Shown: positions 1 to 9,729, numbered from the stretch's first letter. The stretch: DNA of 64,000 bases from an uncultured Bacteroidales bacterium (GCA_937884485.1 CALGCG010000056.1:1-64000), one strand, 5' to 3'. Made by a program: numbers and translations. The notes: a model not told the origin generated them from the letters alone.

Positions 1-457
1 ATGCCTCGTGTTTTCTGCTTATGATAACGTTATCCTCTCCTTATTATTGCCTACTCGAGTAATTTTTCTCAATGAGGGGGTAAGGAGAGGGGAAAGAGGG
101 GAGTAAGAGGGGGTGCGAAAATGGGACTGGGAATCAGCGGGTTGGGGGGAGGGGATGGAGGGGCGGAAGGCGGGGAGAGGGGCGATTTTTTTCGTAGTTG
201 GGAAGCCTCTTTTCCGCGGCCGGGAGGCATCCTTTCCGCGGGACTCCGCGGGGGACGGAACGGGCCCTGGCTGGAGGCGGCGGAACGGGGGCGGGGACGG
301 CCGTCGGCACGGCGGGCAGAGGGGGCGGCGAGGGGGCGCCGAAGAATTTTTTTTAGAAAAAATAGAACTATTTTATTATATATTTGAAAAAATGTGTATC
401 TTTGTACATTGTTTGTTTAATGAGAAAATAAAATATCTAATTAATTATTAATATCTT
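1..457. other. Intergenic G-rich tract, no gene seen
   Basis: No convincing coding region lies before the T9SS gene at 458; the short open frames here are low-complexity G-rich translations. Between about 76 and 190 the plus strand is strongly purine- and G-rich. GGGGG/GGGG/GGGG/GGGGG runs at 76-80, 89-92, 98-101 and 109-113 are separated by loops of 5-8 bases, and more G runs follow up to about 180. This matches the simple G-quadruplex pattern. From about 340 to 457 the sequence becomes AT-rich and holds the promoter of the next gene. Confidence 0.6.
397..404 (+). promoter_or_regulatory. Bacteroidetes -7 promoter box of the T9SS gene
   Basis: TATCTTTG matches the TAnnTTTG -7 element of Bacteroidetes housekeeping promoters. 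It lies 54 bases before the ATG at 458 in an AT-rich stretch. No perfect TTTG -33 box sits at the usual 19-21 base spacing, so only the -7 element is called. Confidence 0.55.
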
Positions 458-3400
458 ATGAAAAGAAACAAAGTACTTCTCGGCTTGTATGTAGGCCTTT
501 TGACTTTGGCCGGAGGCGTTGCGAACGCCCAAACCGGCACGTTCTATGAAATCGGACCCGACAATGTTGGCGGCGAGGTGTCGTGCATCGTCCTCGACCG
601 TCAGGACACAAGCCGCAACACGCTCTATGCCGGTGCAGCTACCGGCGGTCTTTTCCTCAGATCGCAGAGCTCCGACATTCTCCGCAATCTCTACACCCAT
701 CTGAATGTGGATGCCAACATCGATGCGTTGGTGAACAATTTCGACATTTGGCATCATGTGCCTTTCTACAAGGACAGCCTGGAGATTTCGCTTCCCATCA
801 GCTGCATGGTGCAGGGCCCCAACAACGAGCTCTACATCGGCACCGGCAGCGACGACTATGCCTATGGCACCACCTACGGTCCGATGTCGCGCAAGGGCAT
901 GGGCCTCTACCGCTACATTCCGTCGCAGAACAAGTTTGAGCTTATCCCTACCACGAGTACCACCGGCAGCGACACTTCGTTCAATGTTATCAACTGCATC
1001 GAGGTTTTCAAGGATGGCAATGATTTCTTCCTCTATGTGGGTACCAACAGCGGTCTGTACCGTTGGTTCGTTCCCGAAGGCAGCGAGAACTGGACGGCCT
1101 CGCCGACGGCTGTCTTTGCCGGCCGCGTGGACAATATCGTCATCTCGAAGCCCAACCACACCGCCTTCTTCAGCAGCGGCAACCAGCTGTACCGCATCGG
1201 CGACGTGGCGGCCAGCACTCCCCGCGCCATCAACATCTCGGAGAACAACACCGCTTTCGGCGGCTCCAATGTGGCCCTGAAGCTTGCCGTGTCGCAGACC
1301 GACACCACGTTCCTCTATGTCATGGTGATCAACCAGAACGGCCTGATGGATGCCATCTATATGACCAACAACGAGCAGACCTGGTACACGCTGACCACGT
1401 CGACCGTGATGCCGCTGACCAACAACGACGGTCGCTACTGCGGCGCCCTCGCCGTTGATCCCTCCGACCCCCGCCGTGTCATTGTCGGCGGTTCCGACGT
1501 GTTGGTGGGCCAGGGCTACACCGACGGCTCCTACTACCAGTGGACCACGGCTTCGGCCAACGAGTTTTCGCTGAACTATGGCGACTATATGTCGACCGTG
1601 TTCAACAGCACGAGCTTTGTGCACTCCGGCATCCACCAGATTCTGCCTGTCTACCACCTTGACAGCGAGAGAAGCTACCACACCGTCTACTTCGCCACCG
1701 ACGGCGGCATCTTTGCCTCCAAGTTCTACGGCCGCGACGGTTTCGACAGCATCCAGAACATCAACCGCGGTCTGAACACCCTTCAGGTCAACGGCCTTGC
1801 CGTCTGCCCCGACGGTTCGCTCCTCATCGGTGCCAACAAGAACGGCTGCCCCATCGTGGAGGCCCACCTCGGCCACTTCGGCGGCGATGCCATCTTCTCG
1901 TGGTATGACAACGGCACGATGGGCAACCTCAACCATTCCGCCAACATCCTTTGGAACGGCAACGGCGGCGCCGTGGCTGCTTCGAAGTTCCAGCAGGTGT
2001 GGCCCAACTCGCGCCGCGTCATCTTCACCACCTCCGACCAGCTCGCCCTGGGCCGCTCCTATGCCGACTACCTCGACTATACCAACACCTCGACCTGGAC
2101 CATCGGCGAGGCCCTCCTCACCAACCAGATTGTCCAAAGCCCCACCATCGGCTCCATCTCTCTGTGGGAGAGCGACAAGTACAACGGTTCGCCCCGCTAT
2201 GTCAAGATGGCTGTCGACACCCTTGGCTACATCCTGCGTCCCCACAACGGCGCTTACGACACTGTGTGGGTGAACGACACCGCCAACGGCGTCAACCGTG
2301 GCAGCAAGTTCCAGATCAAACGCAACGACAAGGCCATCTTCTACAGCCGTGGCAATGTCGACTATCCCTTCGAGTATAAGTTCACCTCCAACCAGCTGGC
2401 CAAAGACAGCGTCGTCGTTGCCAACCCCGTCCAGAGCCGTATGCTCATGGTGGCAGAGCGTCTGCCCAAGACCGCCCAGGAAAACACCATCTACAACCGC
2501 GCTGTGTGGTTCTCGTGGGATATCTCCGACTTCACCAAGGTGTGGGATGCCAACGAGGATGCTATGACCGGCGCCAGAGCCGACTTCTCGAAGCTCCACT
2601 ACTGGGCTCCCATCTACATTGTCGAGCGCACCGAGAACAACGGCACCACCAATATCTATCCTCGCAAGGCTATCTTCAGTAAGGATGGTCGCTTCGCCTT
2701 CATCACGGTCTACGACACCGAGAACAAGCGCACGATGATTGTGCGTGTCAGTGGCTTTGAGAACATTGACTACTCCTATGACAACAAGAGACTGACCACG
2801 CGCCTGATGTACCAGTATGCCGACCCAGTGCTGTTCTATGACACCTTGGAGTTCTCCGGCTCCGCCTGGCTGAACCGTTCCGTCAGCGACATGTACTTCG
2901 ACGACCACAGCGGCAGCCGCCTGATCCTTACCTTCGAGGACTACTCCAACACCTATGGCAATGTCGCCATCCTGAACAATGCCACCGGCAGCGGCTATTA
3001 TCTGACCGACGCTTCGCTGCCCGATGCCACGCTGCCCGTCTACACCGCCATTGTCGAGGAGCAGAGCGGCGATATCTATGCCGGCACTGCCGACGGCGTT
3101 TATGTGAAATCGGAGGGCGGCGACGGTCCTTGGATGCCTTACAAGAACCTCAGCGGTGTTCCTGTGACCAAGATCATCCAGCAGACCGACACGCTGCCCA
3201 TCCGTCGCAACCTTACCCACACCGGTATCACTGCCAACAACTACGTCTTCGCCAAGACCAAATGGCCCGGCGCCCTCTACTTCGGCACCTACGGCCGCGG
3301 TGTCTTCATGGACATGAAGTATGTCTCCGACACCACCAACGAGATTGTTGACACCAACGAGTATCAGCCCGTGGGCATCCCCACCGTCCACAGCAGCGGC

Positions 3401-3655
3401 GTGAACAGCGTCAACCTCTACCCGAACCCCGTCTACAACGAGACCCACGTGGCCATCAATGCCCAGGTTGCCGGCATCGCCGTCCTGCGCGTCTATGACC
3501 TCAACGGCCGCGTCGTCGTCGACCGCAACCTCGGCTATGTTGCCGACGGCGAGCACAGCTACACCCTCGACTGCACTGGCATGAGCAAGGGCATGTATCT
3601 GGTCAACGTCATCATCGGTGGTCATACCTCCGCCGTCAAGATGGTTGTTCGCTAA
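458..3655 (+). CDS. Large secreted protein with C-terminal type IX secretion sorting domain
   Basis: 1065 aa. The N-terminus is a classical signal peptide (positive MKRNK, hydrophobic core, VANAQ cleavage region at about residue 25). The body has repeated segments of the sort seen in beta-propeller/WD-like sialidase-type repeats (for example YAGAATGGLF, YIGTGSDD, YVGTNSGLYR, YAGTADGVY), which suggests a propeller fold; no enzymatic motif is recognised. The last 80 residues match a type A T9SS C-terminal domain: NLYPNP, then VYDLNGRVV, then GMSKGMYLV and a basic end. Family knowledge: such proteins cross the outer membrane by T9SS and are attached to the surface or released. The ATG at 458 is chosen because it starts the signal peptide. 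A long open frame on the opposite strand is a codon-bias shadow. Confidence 0.85.
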   Translation: MKRNKVLLGLYVGLLTLAGGVANAQTGTFYEIGPDNVGGEVSCIVLDRQDTSRNTLYAGAATGGLFLRSQSSDILRNLYTHLNVDANIDALVNNFDIWHHVPFYKDSLEISLPISCMVQGPNNELYIGTGSDDYAYGTTYGPMSRKGMGLYRYIPSQNKFELIPTTSTTGSDTSFNVINCIEVFKDGNDFFLYVGTNSGLYRWFVPEGSENWTASPTAVFAGRVDNIVISKPNHTAFFSSGNQLYRIGDVAASTPRAINISENNTAFGGSNVALKLAVSQTDTTFLYVMVINQNGLMDAIYMTNNEQTWYTLTTSTVMPLTNNDGRYCGALAVDPSDPRRVIVGGSDVLVGQGYTDGSYYQWTTASANEFSLNYGDYMSTVFNSTSFVHSGIHQILPVYHLDSERSYHTVYFATDGGIFASKFYGRDGFDSIQNINRGLNTLQVNGLAVCPDGSLLIGANKNGCPIVEAHLGHFGGDAIFSWYDNGTMGNLNHSANILWNGNGGAVAASKFQQVWPNSRRVIFTTSDQLALGRSYADYLDYTNTSTWTIGEALLTNQIVQSPTIGSISLWESDKYNGSPRYVKMAVDTLGYILRPHNGAYDTVWVNDTANGVNRGSKFQIKRNDKAIFYSRGNVDYPFEYKFTSNQLAKDSVVVANPVQSRMLMVAERLPKTAQENTIYNRAVWFSWDISDFTKVWDANEDAMTGARADFSKLHYWAPIYIVERTENNGTTNIYPRKAIFSKDGRFAFITVYDTENKRTMIVRVSGFENIDYSYDNKRLTTRLMYQYADPVLFYDTLEFSGSAWLNRSVSDMYFDDHSGSRLILTFEDYSNTYGNVAILNNATGSGYYLTDASLPDATLPVYTAIVEEQSGDIYAGTADGVYVKSEGGDGPWMPYKNLSGVPVTKIIQQTDTLPIRRNLTHTGITANNYVFAKTKWPGALYFGTYGRGVFMDMKYVSDTTNEIVDTNEYQPVGIPTVHSSGVNSVNLYPNPVYNETHVAINAQVAGIAVLRVYDLNGRVVVDRNLGYVADGEHSYTLDCTGMSKGMYLVNVIIGGHTSAVKMVVR

Positions 3656-3671
3656 AAGGGCGTAAACGAAG

Positions 3672-3707
3672 AAAAGAGGTACCGCCCACGGCAGTACCTC
3701 TTTTTTA
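3672..3707 (+). terminator. Intrinsic terminator after the T9SS gene
   Basis: AAAAGAGGTAC at 3672-3682 pairs with GTACCTCTTTT at 3694-3704 around an 11-base loop and runs into a T tract. It lies 16 bases after the stop codon. Confidence 0.85.
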
Positions 3708-3750
3708 TTAAAATAATATGAATTCATAAATATATATTATATATCATTCG

Positions 3751-5028
3751 ATGGACAAAAACTTAGTAGAAGAACTGAAATGGCGTGGCATGATCCACGA
3801 CATGATGCCCGGCACTGAGGAACAGCTCAACAAAGAGGTCACCACGGCCTACGTGGGCATCGACCCCACGGCTGACTCGCTGCACATCGGCCACCTCGTC
3901 TCCATCATGCTCCTGAAGCATCTTCAGATGGCGGGCCACAAGCCCCTGGCCGTCGTGGGCGGCGCCACCGGCATGATCGGCGACCCCTCCTTCAAGGCCG
4001 CCGAGCGCAAACTGCTCACCCCCGAGGAGATTCAGCACAACGTGCAATGCATCCGCCATCAGCTGGAGCGCTTCCTCGACTTCGACAACCCCGTCAACGG
4101 AGCCGAAATCCTCAACAACTACGACTGGATGAAGGACTACCTCTTCCTCGATTTCATCCGCGACGTGGGCAAGCATATCACCGTCAACTACATGATGACC
4201 AAGGACAGCGTGAAGAAACGCATGGAGACGGGCATCTCGTTCACCGAGTTCAGCTACCAGCTGCTGCAGGGCTACGACTTCCTGACCCTCTACCGTACCA
4301 AGGGCTGCAAGCTGCAGATGGGCGGCAGCGACCAATGGGGCAACATCACCACCGGCACCGAGCTCATCCGCCGCATGGAAGGCGGCGAGGCGTTCGCACT
4401 CACCTGCCCGCTCATCACCAAGGCCGACGGCACCAAGTTCGGCAAGACCGAGGGCGGCAACGTGTGGCTCGACCCCGAGAAGACCAGTCCCTATAAGTTC
4501 TACCAGTTCTGGCTCAACTGCTCCGACGTTGACACCGCCAAGTACATCCGCATCTTCACCCTCTTCAGCAAGGATGAGATCGACGCCCTTGAGAAACAGC
4601 ATGCCGAAGCCCCCGAGCAGCGCATCCTGCAGAAGGCCCTGGCCAAGGACATCACCATCCGCGTGCACGGCGAAGAGGCCTATAACACCGCCATCGCCGC
4701 CAGCGAACTGCTCTTCGGCAAGGCCACTACCGAGCAACTCAACGCCCTCGACCGCGCCACGCTGATGAGCGTCTTCGACGGCGTGCCGCAGTACACTGTG
4801 AGCCGCTCGACCATAGAGGCTGGTGCCTCGCTGGTCGACCTCGCCGCCGAGGTGGGCATGTTCGCCAGCAAGGGCGAAATCCGCCGCGAGCTGAAGCAGA
4901 ACTCCATCTCCGTCAACAAGCAGAAGGTCGGCGAGGGCGCCACCCTCACCGCCGCCGACATCCTCGCCTCCGGCTGCATCCTTGTGCAGAAAGGCAAGAA
5001 GAACTACTGCATCCTCAACGTGGAATAA
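3751..5028 (+). CDS. tyrS: Tyrosyl-tRNA synthetase
   Basis: 425 aa, the normal length for bacterial TyrRS of the TyrS type. The protein charges tRNA-Tyr with tyrosine using ATP in the cytoplasm. The class I signature HIGH is at residues 45-48. GGSDQWGNITTG, the tyrosine/tRNA acceptor site motif, follows in the Rossmann core. The KMSKS-equivalent loop is KFGKT at about 229-233. The C-terminus (GEIRRELKQNSISVN..KV) is an S4-like RNA-binding domain. It stands alone between two terminators, so it is probably monocistronic. The ATG at 3751 gives the usual short N-terminus. Confidence 0.97.
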   Translation: MDKNLVEELKWRGMIHDMMPGTEEQLNKEVTTAYVGIDPTADSLHIGHLVSIMLLKHLQMAGHKPLAVVGGATGMIGDPSFKAAERKLLTPEEIQHNVQCIRHQLERFLDFDNPVNGAEILNNYDWMKDYLFLDFIRDVGKHITVNYMMTKDSVKKRMETGISFTEFSYQLLQGYDFLTLYRTKGCKLQMGGSDQWGNITTGTELIRRMEGGEAFALTCPLITKADGTKFGKTEGGNVWLDPEKTSPYKFYQFWLNCSDVDTAKYIRIFTLFSKDEIDALEKQHAEAPEQRILQKALAKDITIRVHGEEAYNTAIAASELLFGKATTEQLNALDRATLMSVFDGVPQYTVSRSTIEAGASLVDLAAEVGMFASKGEIRRELKQNSISVNKQKVGEGATLTAADILASGCILVQKGKKNYCILNVE

Positions 5029-5054
5029 AACAGCGTTGGTGGTTATGATTGTGT

Positions 5055-5086
5055 GCCCGCAGGCCGAAGGCCTGCGGGCGCATCTT
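5055..5086. terminator. Bidirectional terminator between tyrS and the convergent secreted protein
   Basis: A perfect 11-bp stem, GCCCGCAGGCC (5055-5065) with GGCCTGCGGGC (5069-5079) around a GAA loop, is followed on the plus strand by CATCTTTTTC. It lies between the ends of two convergent genes and could serve both. Confidence 0.8.
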
Positions 5087-5090
5087 TTTC

Positions 5091-6074
5091 TTAGAATCGT
5101 TCCTCCTGTAGGTAGATTGTGTATGGGTCGGACGGCCACGCCCCTTGCGCGCCAAGGTCCTTGGGAGTTGTGCGGTAGTACTTTACCGTCCATTGGCGGT
5201 TGCCTCGGTCGTAATATTGCACGTACTTGAAGAACACCCCCATCATCTTTATGCACAAAGGCTCGCGCAGATGTAGGATGCGCAGCGTCTCGAGGTTGTC
5301 GTGTTCCGGGAGGAGCCTCTGGTGGTCACCAACGGAGTAAGAGAATACCTCCCAGTTTGCCTCTTTGTTGGTGATATAGATGGTGTCGCCGTTGTAGCAG
5401 ACGAAGCGGCCGATGGTGTCCACCTCGCCAGGCACACGGATGCGCTCCAAGGCCACCACCTCGGTGTAGGGACTTTCGCCGTGGGGGCCTCGTCGGTCCC
5501 GCTGGATGCTGATGGTGAGGTGTACGCTGTCGCGAAGCGTTATCTTGTCGAACCTCCAATGTATGCTGTCGCTGATGGGAATGTAGTAATCATCGTCGGC
5601 ATAGTCGAAGCCGATGGCTGTGGCAGGGTAGGGATGAGTGGCGGCGGTATCGTCCTCGCCACGAGGATAGTACATGCCGATGTCGGTCAGTCGGACGTCA
5701 GCCGCTATCATCTTCTTTGCGTTCCGGAACAAGTAGTCGGGCTCCCAACGCCGGTAGATGGACATGCGGTTGCCGTCGCGAAGCCATGCGAGGCCGTCCT
5801 TTTCCACGACGAACGTACCGTCGCAATCGGCTGGCTCCTCGCTCGGCCCCCTCCAATAATGGGATTTCAACAGTTTGAAACCATTGTGTGGCGTCTCCAT
5901 GCGGATGGTTTCAAAGCGCTCGTTGCGAAGACGTTGCAGGATGCTGTCGTTGGTGACGACGAGATCCCCATCCATCCGGTAGTCACCCTTGCGGAGGGTC
6001 AACTGGCTGTTCTGCGCCGGGGCTGTCAGACTGACGGCCAACAGCAGGCATAATATGGCGAAAAATTTTTTCAT
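5091..6074 (-). CDS. Secreted protein of unknown function
   Basis: 327 aa. It starts with a signal peptide (MKKFFAILCLLLAVSLTAPAQ, split here as MKKFF / hydrophobic core / APAQ), so it is exported to the periplasm or beyond. The mature part is rich in aromatic and charged residues (for example YRRWEPDYLF, RRGPHGESPY) and has no domain I recognise. The C-terminal half has alternating short hydrophobic segments typical of beta structure. It is convergent with tyrS across the shared terminator and has no operon partner. The function is unknown. Confidence 0.75.
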   Translation of the reverse strand: MKKFFAILCLLLAVSLTAPAQNSQLTLRKGDYRMDGDLVVTNDSILQRLRNERFETIRMETPHNGFKLLKSHYWRGPSEEPADCDGTFVVEKDGLAWLRDGNRMSIYRRWEPDYLFRNAKKMIAADVRLTDIGMYYPRGEDDTAATHPYPATAIGFDYADDDYYIPISDSIHWRFDKITLRDSVHLTISIQRDRRGPHGESPYTEVVALERIRVPGEVDTIGRFVCYNGDTIYITNKEANWEVFSYSVGDHQRLLPEHDNLETLRILHLREPLCIKMMGVFFKYVQYYDRGNRQWTVKYYRTTPKDLGAQGAWPSDPYTIYLQEERF

Positions 6075-6260
6075 ACTATTATTATAACGTTGTTTTTGCC
6101 AAAATACTACAGGGGGTATCTTTTTTTATGTTTTTTTAACGCTTTCGCGCAGTCTCCCGTCCGTTGTGACACACACATACACAACAATGCCGCTTTTAAC
6201 AAAAAATCATACCTTGGAACCCGAAAACGAACTATTTTATATTTTTTTTCATTTGTTCTG

Positions 6261-6289
6261 TTGTATGTCATAATTATTTTGTATTTTTG
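6261..6289 (+). promoter_or_regulatory. Promoter of the MFS transporter gene
   Basis: The -7 element TATTTTTG lies at 6282-6289. A partial -33 element (TTG) lies at 6261-6263, 18 bases upstream. The surrounding 6180-6300 is AT-rich. The start codon follows 37 bases after the -7 box. Confidence 0.6.
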
Positions 6290-6326
6290 CAAATCCGTTT
6301 GGAATGTATAATTAAACAATAATAGT

Positions 6327-7976
6327 ATGACACAAACAAGTATCAAAACACTGAGAGACAGCGCAGGAATGCGTTGGACAGCGTTGCTGCTGCTGGCGTT
6401 GGCCATGTTCTGCAGCTATGTATTTATGGACATTTTGTCGCCTATCAAGGACCTGATGCAGGATACACGCGGCTGGGACAGTTTGGCCTTTGGCACGATG
6501 CAGGGCTCTGAGGTGTTCCTCAATGTCTTTGTGTTCTTCCTCATCTTCGCCGGTATCATTCTCGACAAGATGGGTGTGCGTTTCACCGCTGTGCTTTCGG
6601 GCGCCGTGATGCTGGTGGGTGGTATCATTAAATATTTCGCCATCAGCGAGTCGTTCATCGGTGTCGACGAGATGGGTAACCATACGGCTCTCTACAACTG
6701 GTTCACCAACAATCTGAACTACATTCCACTTTTTGACGAGCTTGGCGTCTCTCCCTTCTATCGCGGCATGCCCGCATCGGCCAAGCTGGCTGCATGTGGC
6801 TTCATGATTTTCGGTTGCGGCTGCGAGATGGCAGGCATCACCGTGAGCCGCGGAATCGTCAAGTGGTTCAAAGGCCGCGAAACTGCCATGGCTATGGGCA
6901 GCGAGATGGCTCTGGCCCGTCTGGGTGTGGCCACCTGCATGATTTTCTCCCCCTTCTTCGCCCATCTTGGTGGCAGCGTCAACGTGAGCCGTTCGGTGGC
7001 TTTCGGCGTGGTGCTCCTCTGCATCGCCCTCATCATGTTCATCGTCTATTTCTTCATGGACAAGAAACTCGACGCTCAGACCGGCGAGGCTGAGGAAAAA
7101 GACGACCCATTCAAGATTCGCGACCTGGGCAAGATCCTCTCCAGCCTCGGATTCTGGCTGGTGGCCCTGCTCTGCGTGCTCTATTATAGTGCCATCTTCC
7201 CCTTCCAGAAATATGCCGTCAACATGTTGCAGTGCGACCTGACGCTCACTCCTGCTCCCGAAGGCTCGTTCTGGGCAAGTCCGTCGGCTACCATCGTGCA
7301 GTACATCATCATGCTTGTCGTGGCAGCTGCCTCGTTCTCGAGCAACTTCATGAAGAAGAACAAAAACATGAAATATGGTCTGATGGGTCTGGCCGTTGTG
7401 GCCTTGATTGTCTACTGCTACATGGGCTACATGCGCGGCACCGAAGAGTCCATCTTCGCCGTGTTCCCGCTGCTGGCTGTGGCCATCACTCCCATCCTCG
7501 GCAACTATGTCGACACCAAAGGTAAGGCCGCTTCCATGTTGATGATTGGCTCCATCCTGCTGGTGGTCTGCCATCTGACTTTCGCCTTCATTCTGCCGCA
7601 GTTCAAGACCAGCCCCGTTGCGGGTGTCATGGTGGCCTACCTGACCATCCTTGTGCTCGGCGCCTCCTTCTCGCTGGTGCCCGCTGCCCTGTGGCCCTCG
7701 GTCCCCAAACTGGTTGACGAGAAGATTATCGGTTCTGCCTATGCTCTGATCTTCTGGATTCAGAACATCGGTCTCTGGCTCTTCCCGCTGCTCTATGGCA
7801 AGATTCTGAACAACACCAACCCCGAAGGCACTCCTGCCACCGAGCTTGACCACAGTGTTCCGCTGGTCATGTTTGCCTGCCTCGGCGTTGCAGCCGGCCT
7901 CATAGCCATCTATCTGAAGGCTGTCGACAAGAAGAAGAACCTCGGCCTCGAACAACCCAATATCAAGGCTGAATAA
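6327..7976 (+). CDS. Major facilitator superfamily transporter
   Basis: 549 aa polytopic inner-membrane protein with about 12 predicted helices. The loop after the second helix, GIILDKMGVRFTAVLSG, resembles the MFS motif A region (GxxxDrxGrr). The long loops after helix 2 (around residues 110-150) and the central cytoplasmic loop with QTGEAEEKDDPFK are typical of a 6+6 layout. The C-terminus is basic (KKKNLG). The substrate cannot be read from sequence. It has its own promoter and is followed by a hairpin at 7995-8025, then an NSS-family transporter on the same strand, so the two may be partly co-transcribed. Confidence 0.85.
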   Translation: MTQTSIKTLRDSAGMRWTALLLLALAMFCSYVFMDILSPIKDLMQDTRGWDSLAFGTMQGSEVFLNVFVFFLIFAGIILDKMGVRFTAVLSGAVMLVGGIIKYFAISESFIGVDEMGNHTALYNWFTNNLNYIPLFDELGVSPFYRGMPASAKLAACGFMIFGCGCEMAGITVSRGIVKWFKGRETAMAMGSEMALARLGVATCMIFSPFFAHLGGSVNVSRSVAFGVVLLCIALIMFIVYFFMDKKLDAQTGEAEEKDDPFKIRDLGKILSSLGFWLVALLCVLYYSAIFPFQKYAVNMLQCDLTLTPAPEGSFWASPSATIVQYIIMLVVAAASFSSNFMKKNKNMKYGLMGLAVVALIVYCYMGYMRGTEESIFAVFPLLAVAITPILGNYVDTKGKAASMLMIGSILLVVCHLTFAFILPQFKTSPVAGVMVAYLTILVLGASFSLVPAALWPSVPKLVDEKIIGSAYALIFWIQNIGLWLFPLLYGKILNNTNPEGTPATELDHSVPLVMFACLGVAAGLIAIYLKAVDKKKNLGLEQPNIKAE

Positions 7977-7994
7977 CGAATAAAACTAAATTAT

Positions 7995-8030
7995 AAGGAG
8001 ACGTGCTCCTGTGGCGCGTCTCCTTTTTCC
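7995..8030 (+). terminator. Terminator or attenuator between two transporter genes
   Basis: AAGGAGACG (7995-8003) pairs with CGTCTCCTT (8017-8025) and runs into TTTCC then TTTTTT. It lies in the 74-base gap between the MFS and NSS genes, so it may fully or partly separate their transcripts. Confidence 0.75.
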
Positions 8031-8050
8031 TTTTTTAACAAAAAGACACT

Positions 8051-9670
8051 ATGGCAAACAACAACTCCGGTTTTTCCTCCTCCTTCGGAGCCATCATGGC
8101 TGCGGCGGGTTCGGCCATCGGGCTGGGCAATATTTGGCGTTTCCCTTACATTTGTGGCAAGTATGGTGGCGGAGCGGCTATCATACTCTACCTTTTCTTT
8201 GTGTTCTTCATCGGCATGACGCTGCTGTTGAGCGAGCTGGTCATCGGCCGTCGCACGGGTCACACTCCGATGAAAGCCTATGCCTCCATGCAGCCGCGGC
8301 GTACGCTATGGCGCTATGTGGGTCTGCTGGGCCTCGTCACATGTTTTTTGATTCTATCCATCTATTTGGTTATCTCCGGTTGGACGCTGAACTACTTCTG
8401 GGAGTCAGTTACGGGCAGTCTCTATTCGCTTGCGGGTAGCGACTTCGCGGCTCATTTTGCGGGCTTTGCCTCCTCGTCGGTGGCGCCTGTGGTGTGCCTG
8501 TTGATATTTTTGGCACTGACGCTGCTGGTGATTCTCGGCGGCGTGCAGAACGGTATCGAGAAGGTTTCAAAGGTGCTGATGCCGGTGCTGCTGGTGCTGG
8601 TACTGCTGCTGTGTGTGCGCTCGCTGACGTTGCCTGGCGCCTCGAAAGGACTTCACTACCTGTTCCACCCCGACTTCTCGCTCCTTACCTGGGAGGGTGT
8701 GCTGGCCATCCTGGGCCAGGCGCTGTTCTCGCTGTCGGTGGGTATGGGTGTGATGATTGTCTATGGAAGTTATATCCCGAAGAACGACAACCTTTTCAAG
8801 AGTGCCATGTGGATCACTGTCTGCGATACGGCTATTGCCGTGCTGGCTGGTGTGGCCATTTTCCCGGCGGTCTTCTCCTGCGGCCAGGACCCTGCCGGCG
8901 GCCCTGGACTGGTGTTCAATGTGCTGCCCGTGGTGTTCAACTCAATGGGTAAACTGGGCAGCATCGTCTTTGGCGGTGCCTTCTTCCTGCTGCTGGCAGT
9001 GGCGGCGCTGACGTCGGCCATCTCTCTGCTTGAGGCATTGACGGCCTCGGGCTCTGACTATGGTCGTAACCGTCGCACGTCGGCCATCGTGATTTCTGTT
9101 GCCACGGCCCTGGTGGCTGTGCTGGCGGCCTTCTCGTTCGACGGCGGCATCCTCAGTTCATTCAGGCTGACAGGCATGACTTTCTTCGACTGGCTCGACA
9201 AACTAACGGGTTCATATCTGCCCCCGATATGCGCGTTGCTGACGATTATATTCTTCGGTTGGTATATGAAAAAGAATGTCATATACGACGAACTGTCGAA
9301 TCATGGTACCTTGCCTACACCCTGGTTCCGTGTTTTTTATGCTTTCTTGGTGCGCATATTGGCCCCTGTGGCCTTGGTACTTGTGTTGGCTGGCACTTTG
9401 TCCCAGGGTGCACTCGATGTGCAACAGTCGCTGACGGTCTTTGCGGTGGTGCTCTACCTGTTTGTGTTGCCAATGGGCGTGGCCTATGTGGCCAAGGATA
9501 AGGGCCGCAGCAATGTGCTGTGGTATATGCTCTCCATTGTGATGACACCGCTCTTCGCACTGCTGATGCTTATAGCTTTGGGCGATTCCGGAATGAAACA
9601 CCGTCAGCGCATCATCTCTGACGAGAAGATACGCATGGAGGTCCGTGAGTCCTATCGTGGGGAAAAGTAA
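8051..9670 (+). CDS. Neurotransmitter:sodium symporter (NSS/SNF) family transporter
   Basis: 539 aa, typical for bacterial NSS (LeuT-fold) proteins, with about 12 helices. The first helix carries the family signature AGSAIGLGNIWRFPY (residues about 18-32), whose unwound part binds Na+ and substrate in LeuT-type proteins, followed by GGGAAI. YGSYIPKNDN in the middle is also typical of bacterial members. Family knowledge: Na+-coupled uptake of amino acids or related amines; the actual substrate is not readable. The start is the ATG right before the conserved N-terminal stretch. A strong terminator follows. Confidence 0.92.
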   Translation: MANNNSGFSSSFGAIMAAAGSAIGLGNIWRFPYICGKYGGGAAIILYLFFVFFIGMTLLLSELVIGRRTGHTPMKAYASMQPRRTLWRYVGLLGLVTCFLILSIYLVISGWTLNYFWESVTGSLYSLAGSDFAAHFAGFASSSVAPVVCLLIFLALTLLVILGGVQNGIEKVSKVLMPVLLVLVLLLCVRSLTLPGASKGLHYLFHPDFSLLTWEGVLAILGQALFSLSVGMGVMIVYGSYIPKNDNLFKSAMWITVCDTAIAVLAGVAIFPAVFSCGQDPAGGPGLVFNVLPVVFNSMGKLGSIVFGGAFFLLLAVAALTSAISLLEALTASGSDYGRNRRTSAIVISVATALVAVLAAFSFDGGILSSFRLTGMTFFDWLDKLTGSYLPPICALLTIIFFGWYMKKNVIYDELSNHGTLPTPWFRVFYAFLVRILAPVALVLVLAGTLSQGALDVQQSLTVFAVVLYLFVLPMGVAYVAKDKGRSNVLWYMLSIVMTPLFALLMLIALGDSGMKHRQRIISDEKIRMEVRESYRGEK

Positions 9671-9690
9671 GTATAGAAATCTAAAATGTA

Positions 9691-9729
9691 AAAGGGGCGA
9701 CAGATAGAAACTGTCGCCCCTTTATATTT
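9691..9729. terminator. Bidirectional terminator between the NSS transporter and the DUF2461 gene
   Basis: A 13-bp perfect stem, AAAGGGGCGACAG (9691-9703) with CTGTCGCCCCTTT (9711-9723) around a 7-base loop, is followed by TATATTTT on the plus strand. An A run precedes it, so it also works as a T run on the minus strand. It sits between convergent genes. Confidence 0.9.

Noticed and set aside
437..3727. 1096-aa open frame on the minus strand
   Set aside because: Antisense to the T9SS gene. Its translation is a monotonous Val/Ala/Asp/Gly/His-rich chain, as produced by the mirrored codon bias of a G+C-rich gene; no motif or signal.
3763..5256. 497-aa minus-strand open frame across tyrS
   Set aside because: Same mirrored-codon pattern, crosses a strong terminator and the end of another gene, no domain.
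6312..7955. 547-aa minus-strand frame opposite the MFS transporter
   Set aside because: Polar, His/Glu/Gly-rich shadow of a membrane protein gene; the plus-strand product has clear helices and family motifs.
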